The notes below the pieces were generated by a model. It saw only the letters and a program-made list of their open reading frames with translations. It was not told the DNA's origin and ran no database searches. 64,000 nt of DNA, taken from NCBI GenBank assembly GCA_018340375.1, contig JAFFJZ010000009.1, positions 18,120,501-18,184,500 of the forward strand. The letters are read 5' to 3'. The position numbers were made by a program, and so were the translations under genes. Source of the DNA: Gonatopus flavifemur (lineage: Eukaryota > Arthropoda > Insecta > Hymenoptera > Dryinidae). The stretch's first letter is position 1. Every line of letters starts with the position of its first letter. Positions 47,947 to 56,895 of this stretch are shown here, one piece after another.

Positions 47947-49066
47947 TCACCTAAGTTGATCAAAGTCCCTGTTAGATGGGATGACAATAACATTTGAGGT
48001 TTCATCTTTTTTCACCAGAATACGTCCATTCATCGACCAAATATGGAGATATCCTTCAGACTTCTCAACTTCCTTAGTTTCTGCGAGAAGACAGGCCATA
48101 TCAGACGGCAGATATTCATTAAGATGAAGCCTAGACTTAGGTAGAGGAGGATTAATATCAGACGCGTCGAATAATCCTGTAGAACGTTTGGCCTCAAGTA
48201 TTTTCGTTCGGAGAGAAAGAGAATCAAGCTCCATAAGGATGGTACGTGGACGCGATGTAGTTTTGGTGGAGCGAAGACGAAATGCTCTCACAATGTTAGA
48301 TTGGGTGATCTGAACATTAGGATGAGCCATGACATCCATGATACGGCTTGGAATGAATTCATCAGGAAGTTCAGGTAATCCTGAAAGAGTGAGAAGGTTC
48401 CTATTCGATTGAGAGCGCAGCGCTCGAAGTTCTTCCTGCAACTTGGTATTTTGTTGTTCCAATTCAGAGATGCGTGCTGAGTGAGATTGAGAGTTATCTC
48501 CAATGGTTATAACACGCTGGCTGAGCGATATGAGGCTGGCATCAGTCATTTTGATACAAGAGGAATTCTGTTCCAGTGAGGTTTTCAATTCCTGGTAGTT
48601 TTTAGTGAGCGATTTCACATCCTGATTGACTGTCATAACAGCCTGTTCAAGCCCCGCGAATTTGCTGGATGAAGAGGAGACATTGTTTTCGATGTTGTTG
48701 AAGTCGAGCATGAACCTCAGTATCATTGCGTCCTTGCCGTTCAATGAAATTATCGAGTCAATCTGAAGATATTTGAATAGCTCTCATAATATCATCTATA
48801 GTAGAGGTTGTATTAGGAGTAATACCACCACTGGTGTTGCGATCAACCATCGAAGTTGACGGACAATCAAATTCCATTGATGAGGGAGGGATATCTCCAG
48901 ATTTCTTGAAGGATTCCAAGGGACCTTTGCGAAGTACAAGCTCGTTGTTGTGGTCATACGTTTTATGTAGTTTCACACAGCCAGGATGGAGATATTTCAT
49001 GGACGGTGTACACCTAATGACATCCGTTTTCACAGATTTTCTGCAGATTGAGCAAATGTGATCCAT
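47947..49066 (-). pseudogene. CR1-type ORF1: PHD-like finger plus FP25K-like domain
   Basis: Two frames make one ORF1. The first (49066-48758, ATG at 49064-49066) has a PHD-like zinc finger: C-S-I-C, C, H-P-G-C within 40 residues. The second (48780-47947) has a coiled-coil region and a C-terminal domain with L-H-L-N-E-Y-L-P and Y-L-H-I-W-S-M-N-G-R-I-L-V-K, the baculovirus FP25K-like fold found in many arthropod CR1/Jockey ORF1s. The frames differ by one base, and the break lies between 48757 and 48789. ORF1 binds the element RNA. Confidence 0.85.
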
Positions 49067-49888
49067 TGTAATAATGGAAAAGAGGAAAATCTGGTACTAA
49101 TATGTGTGAAAATCCAAATAAAAAACTAATTACATAGAATAGAAGTCGTTGTAAGAACGGTTAAGATGAGTATATGCTACTTTGGGTGAGAAAGAGTACC
49201 ATCGAGTAGTTCGAGAGACAGAGATGACAGCAATAACGTAGAAAGAATACAACAACAGTGTGCACGTATCTATACACTCAGTATCATAGTATATGCGTGA
49301 CACACACAACGCAGTATATGCGAACGAACGCTCTTACTATGAAATAATCGCGCATTATAATTATGCATGTAATGAAAGTATTATTGAGGAATGCATCACC
49401 GAATTATCATCTATGTAGACCGCAAATGAGGATAGAGAAAGCATGTGTCAAAAACCTCGTTGAAGAATGATGTGATACGAATAAGTATGCCAACAAAGAT
49501 GTCGTCAAGGCTCCCGTTGGAAGGCAAGATTTATGCTGTGGAGTGTGGATGTGCTACGATGGCCAATATCTCAACGTTACCGTGATGACGTGTAGAGGAG
49601 ACGGACCAATCAATGATAACAGGCGAATGATAAGCCCCACGCGCGAAAAGCACTTGTAATACACCAGCCTTGATCTTCCCGCTTGGCAGATGCTCCAACA
49701 ACACCAGAAAAATGCAAATCACAAAACATCCACCATCGGCTGCCAACGAAACAGCTACTCATCGTGAGTTGCCCAAAGAATACCCGAGCCGATAAGGGAT
49801 GCACTGAAACAAGGTCGACCCCGATAGAGCCACAAAATATGCAGTAAAACAGTTGACAAAGTAGAGCGAAGCAAGAGCGTGCAGGCTT
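49067..49888 (-). other. Presumed CR1 5' leader
   Basis: Sequence between ORF1 and the 5' junction of the CR1 insertion. No gene recognised. Minus-strand open frames at 49531-49954 carry no motif. Confidence 0.5.
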
Positions 49889-50039
49889 GGTAGGGGGTCT
49901 TTTGGCCGAAAAAGTTTTTGGCCGAACCGAGATGATTTGACAATCGCTAGTCACTTTCAGAGAACACTAGAGAATGACTAGCGATTGTCAAATCATCTTG
50001 ATTCGGCCAAAAACTTTTTCGGCCAAAAGACCCCCTACC
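49889..50039. mobile_element. hAT-type MITE, GGTAGGGGGTC family, copy 1
   Basis: A 151-bp near-perfect palindrome with ends GGTAGGGGGTCTTTTGGCCG and CGGCCAAAAGACCCCCTACC. It is flanked by an exact 8-bp repeat GCAGGCTT (49881-49888, 50040-50047). A related copy is at 61412-61530. It sits near the 5' end of the CR1 element and is therefore younger. Confidence 0.93.
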
Positions 50040-50066
50040 GCAGGCTTATACTCACAGAGAGAGAGA

Positions 50067-51016
50067 GAAATAGGCCTCAGTTTCAGCGATAACCTCTTCA
50101 TTCAAGCGAAACTCCTCACCGGTGAGCATTTTTTCTAGGTTTGCAAACAGCCAGTAGTCGCCGGGAGCCAAATCTGGCGGATACGGTGGATGTGGGAGCA
50201 ATCCGAAGTGCAATTCATGTAGTTTTGCCATTGTTTTGATTGACTTGTGACGTGGTGCGTTGTCTTGATGGAATGAAATTTTTTTCTTTGCCATATGCGG
50301 TTGTTTCTCTGCAATTCCGGCCTTCAAACGCTCCAATAATGCGATATAATATTGACTATGAATGGTTTTTCCCTTCTCAAGATAGTCGATGAATATTACA
50401 CCACGCACACCTCGAGATACCGAGGCCATAACCTTTCCAGTTGATTGTTGTGCTTTCGGGCGCTTTGGACGCGGTTCACCAGTGACTGTCCACCCAGATG
50501 ACGATCGTTCCGATTCTGGAGTGAAGTGATGGATCCATGTTCCATCCATTGTAACATATCGACGCAAAAATTCCGGCTTGTTACGTTTAAATATGACCAA
50601 TCCCACTCAGAAGCATCGACGCGTTCTTGTTTTTGGTCGACAGTAAGCAAACGTGGCACCCACTTTGAACAGAGCTTTCTCATAGTTAGATGCTCATGCA
50701 ATATAAAGCCAACACGTTCTTTTGATATTTTTACGATGTCAGCTAACTCACGCAACTTCACTTCTCGATCATTCAAAACGATTTTTTGGATTATTCTGAT
50801 GTTTTCTGGTGTTACCACCTCCTTCGGACGTCCACTGCGTTCTGCATCATCGGTGTCTCCACGACCACGTTTGAAGTCGGCAAATCAACGTTTCATTGTG
50901 ATTTCTGATAGAGCGGAGTCCCCATAACACTTTTCAAGCCATTGCTTCGCTCGAACGGTACTCCTACCCATCAAGAAACCGTATAAAATTGAAACACGAA
51001 ATTGTTTCCGATCCAT
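50067..51016 (-). pseudogene. mariner B transposase, main part
   Basis: Starts at an ATG at 51016 (M-D-R-K-Q-F-R-V) and covers the helix-turn-helix and catalytic regions: L-R-E-L-A-D, W-V-P-R-L-L-T, T-M-D-G-T-W-I-H-H (first Asp), H-Q-D-N-A-P-R-H (second) and P-P-D-L-A-P-G-D-Y-W (third). The type is irritans-like. A TGA replaces Trp after the first 45 residues (near 50882), and a one-base loss near 50610 shifts frame. It stops at A-E-T-E-A-Y-F, where the CR1 element is inserted; the missing end is at 44597-44690. Confidence 0.92.
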
Positions 51017-51139
51017 TGTTTTGAAAAAAAAAAAGTAGCGTCACTTTAAGTACAATAACTCACAAACTGATGAATGGAATATCATGAAATTTCGACAGCT
51101 GTCTTTTGAAGGTTAGTACTAACTGAAAAACACTTGAAT

Positions 51140-52840
51140 GCAGTGAAATTCGCGCCATCCATGTATTAGGCCTGCGACTTCCCAGCCCATATGTTATTCC
51201 AATCGACATTCGGTTGACTCAAGCGCGCGACACAATTCGCCGCACCCAAACCCTTACGGACTTGAAGCGAATTTGGTATATTTTCACACCGAACAGACAT
51301 CCATCGGAAATTATATTTTTATTAGAGGTTTGAGAACACTTATTCATTCATCCATCTGTGTATCTGAAGAAAATTCCCATCGGCATCATCTGATTCATGC
51401 AATGAGCAGTGAATTCTGAATCTTCATTGACCCTCCGTTACTCGTGCTATGAGAGCGTCGTCGGTTTCTGAACAATTTGGAATGAATAATTCGTGAAGTT
51501 CAATCCATGTTCGTTCAGTGGCAAACAAACAATCACATAGAATAAAGAGAAACTCTGCTCTTACCACCTGATTGGGAGAAAATCCTCCCTCACATTTCTC
51601 TGCCAATTAGAATGAAACTCGTATGCAACTACTACGGAGTCGTAACTAAACCGTGGTATAAGTTTGATTGCAACGCGGATATCTAGAAACGGAAATACGA
51701 GCGGTGACAGAATCACAATTTTCGAATACATGTTTCCTTTCTCCCTCCTGTCCTTCCGTGAGGATCGTATTGGAACTTGTATAGGATACTCCACATAACT
51801 GTGATAGGAATTTCATAACGATCAAGTGATGCATCATGAGAACGGAAGATATCCGCACAATAGCAGTATCCACGGAGTTGCCAAATTTTCTCTCCAACTC
51901 CAGTGCTTACCCTCCTCTTCCTACAATTCCTATTTACCTGGAACCTACATCAGATAATCAGCATCTCATGAATCAACTATGCTGTCTGATAACAAAGAAA
52001 CCTGAAAGGCATGCTTTTGGGTTATCGTAAAATAATGCGAATCGCGAAAGAAAACTTTCCACGGTTTCCAACCGAGTGGGATGAAACTCATGTGGGGACA
52101 CTATCGAATGACAATTAGAATGTGGCATGAATTTCATTGCCATAGGATAACAGGAACCGAAAATATGTGCGATTGCAGAATCCCAATCTCTCAAACAATA
52201 TTCCGCAATATTCCCGGAATGCGTCATCCGCCAAATATCGAAATGAATAAACCTCGAGTCCTCTCCAACACGAACATATTGGAGGAAAATTATTCCAATC
52301 GGTACATTCTGGGAAGGATCATTGCACGTCAAAGAAAAAGGTGCACACACACGCACACACACGAATTTTCGGGAATCGAACTCTCTCGAAGTTTTGAAAC
52401 GTCTCACACAGGCGGAATCCCCCTCCTGCATGTTGCATTTTGACCCTAACACAATACCCACACTCCCTATAAGGAACACGGTAGTGAAATAATCGAAAAC
52501 GGCCAATATGCTTATTTTGATCCGATTCGCCGCTGTACCCTATTGAGTATTCTTTTACTCCAAAATATTAGTTCATTGAATCGAAGATTCCTGACATGAG
52601 AATCCTGAACAATGAAAATGCTTTAGATACATAAAAAGATAATTCACTTCAGTCATCATTATCACGTAACATCAACGGTCGTCCATATATTGAACTCCAG
52701 TACAATAGTCTACACAGAGAAAACCTTGTAGTAAAAATTAATTTATTCATATCGTCGCCGTGAGATATACTCTATTGTGGTGGGAAGAACCATGAGTATG
52801 CGACAGATTACTACAACTCTTCTTGAAGTCAATATGCGGA
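51140..52840. other. Intergenic DNA with diverged internal repeats
   Basis: No gene recognised, although open frames of 177 and 120 codons occur. Diverged repeat units are described separately. Confidence 0.4.
51455..52160. repeat. Diverged repeat units
   Basis: Similar stretches occur near 51490, 51610 and 52080, each with GAATGAA-x-TCGTG or GATGAAACTCATG-like cores. On the minus strand 51590-51700 and 52050-52150 translate to alignable peptides (A-I-K-L-I-P...Y-E-F-H-S and A-M-K-F-M-P...H-E-F-H-P). This suggests duplication of a segment of about 150 bp, but whether it was ever coding is unknown. Confidence 0.45.
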
Positions 52841-52849
52841 GTCATCATC

Positions 52850-53545
52850 ATGAAATAATCAGTCTTATGACTGCTTTGATGAAATCCTCCAACCCTGTCT
52901 ATTATCGGCTAACCGCTTAATTTCTGCATGACTACGTCAACCCTTATCCTGTATAATATGCTTCATATAACTCAATCTAGGTCTACCTCTCCGGGTTTTA
53001 CCATCCATTTTTCCTTCCAATATTGTTCTCAATAAGCTATCATGCCCTAATGTGTGTCCTATCAGACTACTTCTTTTCACGACCTGTCTCAAGACATTCC
53101 TTTTTTCATCCACCTTCTCAAGTACTTTTTCATCTCTTACTTTCTCTATCCACTTCATTCTAAGCATCTTTCTATAACACCACATTTCAAAAGCTTCAAG
53201 TCTTCGTTGGTCCGTCTTTCCAACTGTCCAAGTTTCACAACCATAGAATGCTGTGCTCCAAACGTAACTCTCCAAGAATTTCTCCCTTACTGCTGAGCTT
53301 ATATCCTTCGAACATAGTACCTGTTTCTTTTGGTGGGAAGCCTGTTTCCCTTGTGCTATCCTTGCTCTTATATCTCTTTCGCTTTCACGGTTTCCTGTAA
53401 TTATGCTTCCTGGATATTTGAATTCTTTGACTTGCTGAATTGTCTCTGCATCTATTTTGATTCTCGTTCTTCTTGATGTTTTCGCTGTTGTACAAATCAT
53501 GAATTTTGTTTCATTCTTATGTATATTCATACAATATTCGTCTAG
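52850..53545 (-). pseudogene. RTE-type reverse transcriptase 3' end, copy 2
   Basis: A 197-codon frame (53530-52937) carries the RTE C-terminal blocks: T-K-F-M-I-C, K-E-F-K-Y-P-G-S, F-Y-G-C-E-T-W-T-V, M-W-C-Y-R-K-M-L-R-M-K-W-I-E-K-V and G-R-P-R-L-S-Y. It is clearly the same family as 19798-22675 and cleaner. Similarity stops at 53545, where the Gypsy LTR begins, so the upstream half should lie beyond that element, outside the window. The 3' end has short TCATCA-type sequence. Confidence 0.88.
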
Positions 53546-55232
53546 TGTTACGGTATGAGCGGGACTTTCAATTTCCCGTCGAGCTCACCGCAACCTTCAC
53601 TCCTTTTTGACGATTTATGAAATGTTTGCTTTATATTATCAATGTTCAAAATGCATATAATGTTATTTTTGTGTGTTTTAATAATACAATTCCATCAATT
53701 CAATCAGGTTCGTTTATTTGAGAGTGATTTATTTTATATTATAATAATATTCATTTGAAGTTGGTTACAATAGTCGATTCTAATGGAATTAACAATGAGA
53801 ATTATTATCAATGAGAATGGGCTGAACTTCCTGTTCTAAGTATATATAAAAAAAAATATTCGCGCGACCATTTTATAAAATTGAGAATCACCGATTTAGT
53901 GTAAATTTTCTATTATTTTCCGTTATTGATCTGACGGGAGGAAGGAAATTCGGGAAAAAGGGGAAGGATAGAGAGAGAGAAGCATAATCGAGGGTAACAA
54001 AAAAAACTCACCGGTGGTTGAAGGTCTTTTGACAGGGAAGGTCCTTTGACACGTTAGCTGGTGAATTGCACAAACATTGTCACTGTTCAAGTCCCCGAGA
54101 GAAAAAGAATAAACAGTTCTGGCAAACGTTACAGTACACTAAACAGGAACAAAGAGGAGAAACATTAGAAGGTTTCACGCGTGTCGCGAAGAGAACTCTG
54201 CTTCCTAAATCTCTCCAGGAAAAATCCCGGAGACCATATGGACCCAAACACGCCCAAAAAATGGGAATTCCGTGGGTCGCATCTATCTCGCAAGCGGAAC
54301 GGCCCAGAATTCTCACACAAGAGCAATTCATCCCTTCATAACTTGGGAAATAGCTGCGAGTACACATTTCTCGTTTATTTATACAGGGGGGAACATAGAC
54401 CCCTGTTGAAATCTTTTTTTGGCGGTTGTGAACCGTTGGTCACCGTGGTCCCCTGAGGAGAGAGAGGGAGAGAGTTTTAACGCGGAAAACTTACATCGCG
54501 GAAAACACACACGGTGGAGAGTTGAGCGGAGACTGACAAACAGGGCGTTGTCGCACGACGATCTCGGGGCCTGAAGGAGGTGGAAAGAAATGATGGAATA
54601 AAGGTGGGAGGAATATTTTTCCCAGCGTAGTCAGCACTTCAACCCAACGTTGGAATTCGAAGGAATCCGGTGTTGGGTTTCGGCGCCGATGAGTCCCGCA
54701 CGTGCCTTATCGCTGTCAAGGACAGATTTTTTTTGCCGGCCTCAACACCAACAATGCACGTATGCGACCGGCCGAGACCAATATAGGATATTCATAAAAA
54801 AAGGAATGAGGGAATATTATTAGAAATCAGGTATACTCACAGGGAATACTATGGGAAACTCTAAAGAGGTTTTCCGAGATCGCCTCTCGACAACCCTGTC
54901 AAAAAAAATGTGTTGAGAGAAAAGGGTGAGGGAGAGAACAATGACGGTATAGTACACCCGCAACGCACGCAATGAAGAGTCGCACGCACACACGGATAAT
55001 CGTGTATGCATGAGACTCCAAGCAGCAATACGTGAGAGTGTACGGTCGAAGAAGAAAAATCTCTCTGCTTCGCACATATACAATGCACGGGCAGAGAGAG
55101 GAAAAAATAATTTTGAGATAGCGAGGAGAAAAACGTGTGGCCAGGGGAAAGGCGGGCAAAAGTCTCGCAATCCGCCTCAAAACAATACTCTGAAGGTATT
55201 GCTTTGAGGTCGAAAAATTGCGGGACGTGACA
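53546..55232 (-). repeat. 3' LTR of the Gypsy-like element
   Basis: On the minus strand it starts TGTCACGTCCCGC right after a purine tract and ends CTCATACCGTAACA at the junction with RTE sequence. TG...CA ends and placement support an LTR of about 1687 bp. The partner 5' LTR would be beyond 64000, so this has not been confirmed by comparison. Confidence 0.7.
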
Positions 55233-55244
55233 CCTCCCACCCCA
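55233..55244 (-). other. Polypurine tract
   Basis: TGGGGTGGGAGG on the minus strand directly precedes the LTR TGTCACG, as expected for the plus-strand primer of a Gypsy element. Confidence 0.75.
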
Positions 55245-55527
55245 GATGGAACATCCTCTGAGGAGGATGCTTCCATCAGAGATGCGAGTGTGCCCACCTC
55301 ACGCCAGACCAAACGCTCTACCCGTTAAAGAGCTTTGAGAAGAGAAGAAAGGATGAAGTCCCTGTCCCGTCGCAATCCTTACTCTAAAGATGCGAGGCAT
55401 GAGCCCCGCCATCGGGGCACACTTATGGGGGGGAGGAGAGAGCGTGTCCCGATGGCGGCTCCCGTGATCTGTAGTGTTCTGATTTGCTGATTGAAATGGT
55501 CCTTGATATATAGGAAATGGGGCGCGT

Positions 55528-56232
55528 CTAGAGGCCACACGCACACGCGGCAGTCTCTACGCCCATTCTCCCGCACCCCTTACAGAAGGGTACGTCGAGA
55601 GGGGTGGAGGGACAGTCGAGGTAGGAATGGCCCGGGTAACCGCAGTTCCAGCACCCCCTCCTAGGTGTCGGTCCAGTGGGCGCAGAGAAGGCGCAGGCTT
55701 CGCGCTCTGCACGGCGTTTGCGTCCTCCCCTGCGGCGGCATCGTCTTCGGGTGGTGTTGGGAACGCTTGCGGGACCCTCCTGCGCATTGGTTGGACCGGC
55801 CTCACGCTGAGTTGCGGGCTCCAATGGTGAGGGCTTGGGCTCGGATCGGGCAGGTGATTGAGGGCGCGGCAGGTTGAGCGGACCTGGGTGTATGTTATCA
55901 CCGGGCCCGCCATCGTAGCAGGGCGTCCTCAGGAATTCACTCAAGGTGCGGCGGCTTGGCTCATGCCGGTTCTCGACGAACGCCATGTACGTATCCCAAC
56001 CATCGTCGTCGTGAGGAACAGCAGCCCGCAACGCGTCGGATCTCAACGCCCCACAGACTGCGCGCAGCTCAGCGCTCACGGGGAGAGCGTTATTCCCCGT
56101 TGTAGCTGGGTCGTGGCAGTCGTCAGCGGGTGCCGCCCGCTCATCTCGATTTGGTTCGGCCTGGCTATGGGCCTGGACCACGGCCGTCAGGAAACGCCAC
56201 ACAGCGCGCAACTCCGAGGTGGTGAAATCCAT
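55528..56232 (-). CDS. Zinc-knuckle gag-like ORF downstream of env
   Basis: An intact 234-codon frame from an ATG in a strong context (GCCATGG, 56232). The middle is rich in Pro, Arg and Ala with a basic R-R-R-C-R-R-R-G-G-R-K-R-R block. The end has C-W-N-C-G-Y-P-G-H-S-Y-L-D-C (a C-x2-C-x4-H-x4-C knuckle) and then F-C-K-G-C-G-R-M-G-V, the pair seen at the end of Gag in many insect Gypsy elements. It lies after env and about 280 bp before the polypurine tract, where Gag is not expected. It may be an accessory protein derived from gag, or mark a rearranged copy. The frame also runs upstream to 56262 without an ATG-context advantage. GC-rich throughout. Confidence 0.75.
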   Translation of the reverse strand: MDFTTSELRAVWRFLTAVVQAHSQAEPNRDERAAPADDCHDPATTGNNALPVSAELRAVCGALRSDALRAAVPHDDDGWDTYMAFVENRHEPSRRTLSEFLRTPCYDGGPGDNIHPGPLNLPRPQSPARSEPKPSPLEPATQREAGPTNAQEGPASVPNTTRRRCRRRGGRKRRAEREACAFSAPTGPTPRRGCWNCGYPGHSYLDCPSTPLDVPFCKGCGRMGVETAACACGL

Positions 56233-56411
56233 GGCTACGGCAAGACAAGGCTGAAGGAGCACGGATTTGAAAGATTATAATGGTATCAAACTCGCTGGTA
56301 AGTAGAGGGAAAAAAAAGGATTTCGGCCAACACGTGCAAGAGGAATTACTTTGCTGCATGCGATTCTGATAGTCGATTTCTTGTATCCCGACGGTGGAGG
56401 GAGGTGAGGGC

Positions 56412-56885
56412 TCATGAGTGGAGAGATATAAACTCAAGCGTTCGGAAAAATTCTCTCGTGTCGAAAGTTGAGAGGAACCGTTGCAAGTTCATCGTTTGAG
56501 TTGCTTGTTCTCTAGTCCCTTGTTCAGGATTGGGGTCCAAAAAGCGTCTGGGAGTCTGGGTACGCTCATTCGTTCCCCTGGGTCGGGCTATTGTCCCTTT
56601 GGAAACCATGGTGGGGTGGGAGCGGCGAGAATGAGAGTCATTGACATTGCGGTGCCAGGTCCTGGTTTTCTGCATCGCTGGGGGGTTGTGTCTGGGAGCA
56701 GAGGTGGAAGGGCGGTTATGGCAACACTGTTCGTGCTCGCGGAGAGAACGGGTTGTCACTAGGCACTTCCAGTACATGCATGGCGAAGCATTTGATGCCA
56801 TTGGGACCTGTACAAAGAGAGTTCCTAATGTTAAGTTAAATTTCCAAAGCTTCAATGTATATTGGAGAGCATGCGATGTCTTCAT
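56412..56885 (-). CDS. 157-codon ORF directly after env
   Basis: The ATG at 56885 is about ten bases after the env stop, and the frame ends 180 bp before the zinc-knuckle ORF. It is basic and contains a Cys/His cluster (C-M-Y-W-K-C...H-E-Q-C-C-H) that could bind zinc but does not match C2H2 spacing well, followed by an Arg/Thr/Pro-rich region. I recognise no family. The compact spacing suggests a genuine gene of the element, but a chance frame in GC-rich sequence cannot be excluded. Confidence 0.5.
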   Translation of the reverse strand: MKTSHALQYTLKLWKFNLTLGTLFVQVPMASNASPCMYWKCLVTTRSLREHEQCCHNRPSTSAPRHNPPAMQKTRTWHRNVNDSHSRRSHPTMVSKGTIARPRGTNERTQTPRRFLDPNPEQGTREQATQTMNLQRFLSTFDTREFFRTLEFISLHS

Positions 56886-56895
56886 GCAGGGACGT

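Larger units (their letters stand above)
44691..50066 (-). mobile_element. CR1-type non-LTR retrotransposon, nearly full length
   Basis: Minus strand: a leader of about 1 kb (50066-49067) with a MITE in it, ORF1 (49066-47947), ORF2 (47940-45091), a 3' UTR and a short tandem tail (ATCT repeats, 44691-44706). Both ends abut the two halves of mariner B, which fixes the insertion limits. Endonuclease, RT and ORF1 type indicate the CR1/Jockey group. One frame break in ORF1 and one stop in ORF2 inactivate it. Confidence 0.9.

Noticed and set aside
51973..52506. 177-codon minus-strand frame with a hydrophobic start
   Set aside because: No known domain; overlaps a repeat unit. Kept only as repeat sequence.
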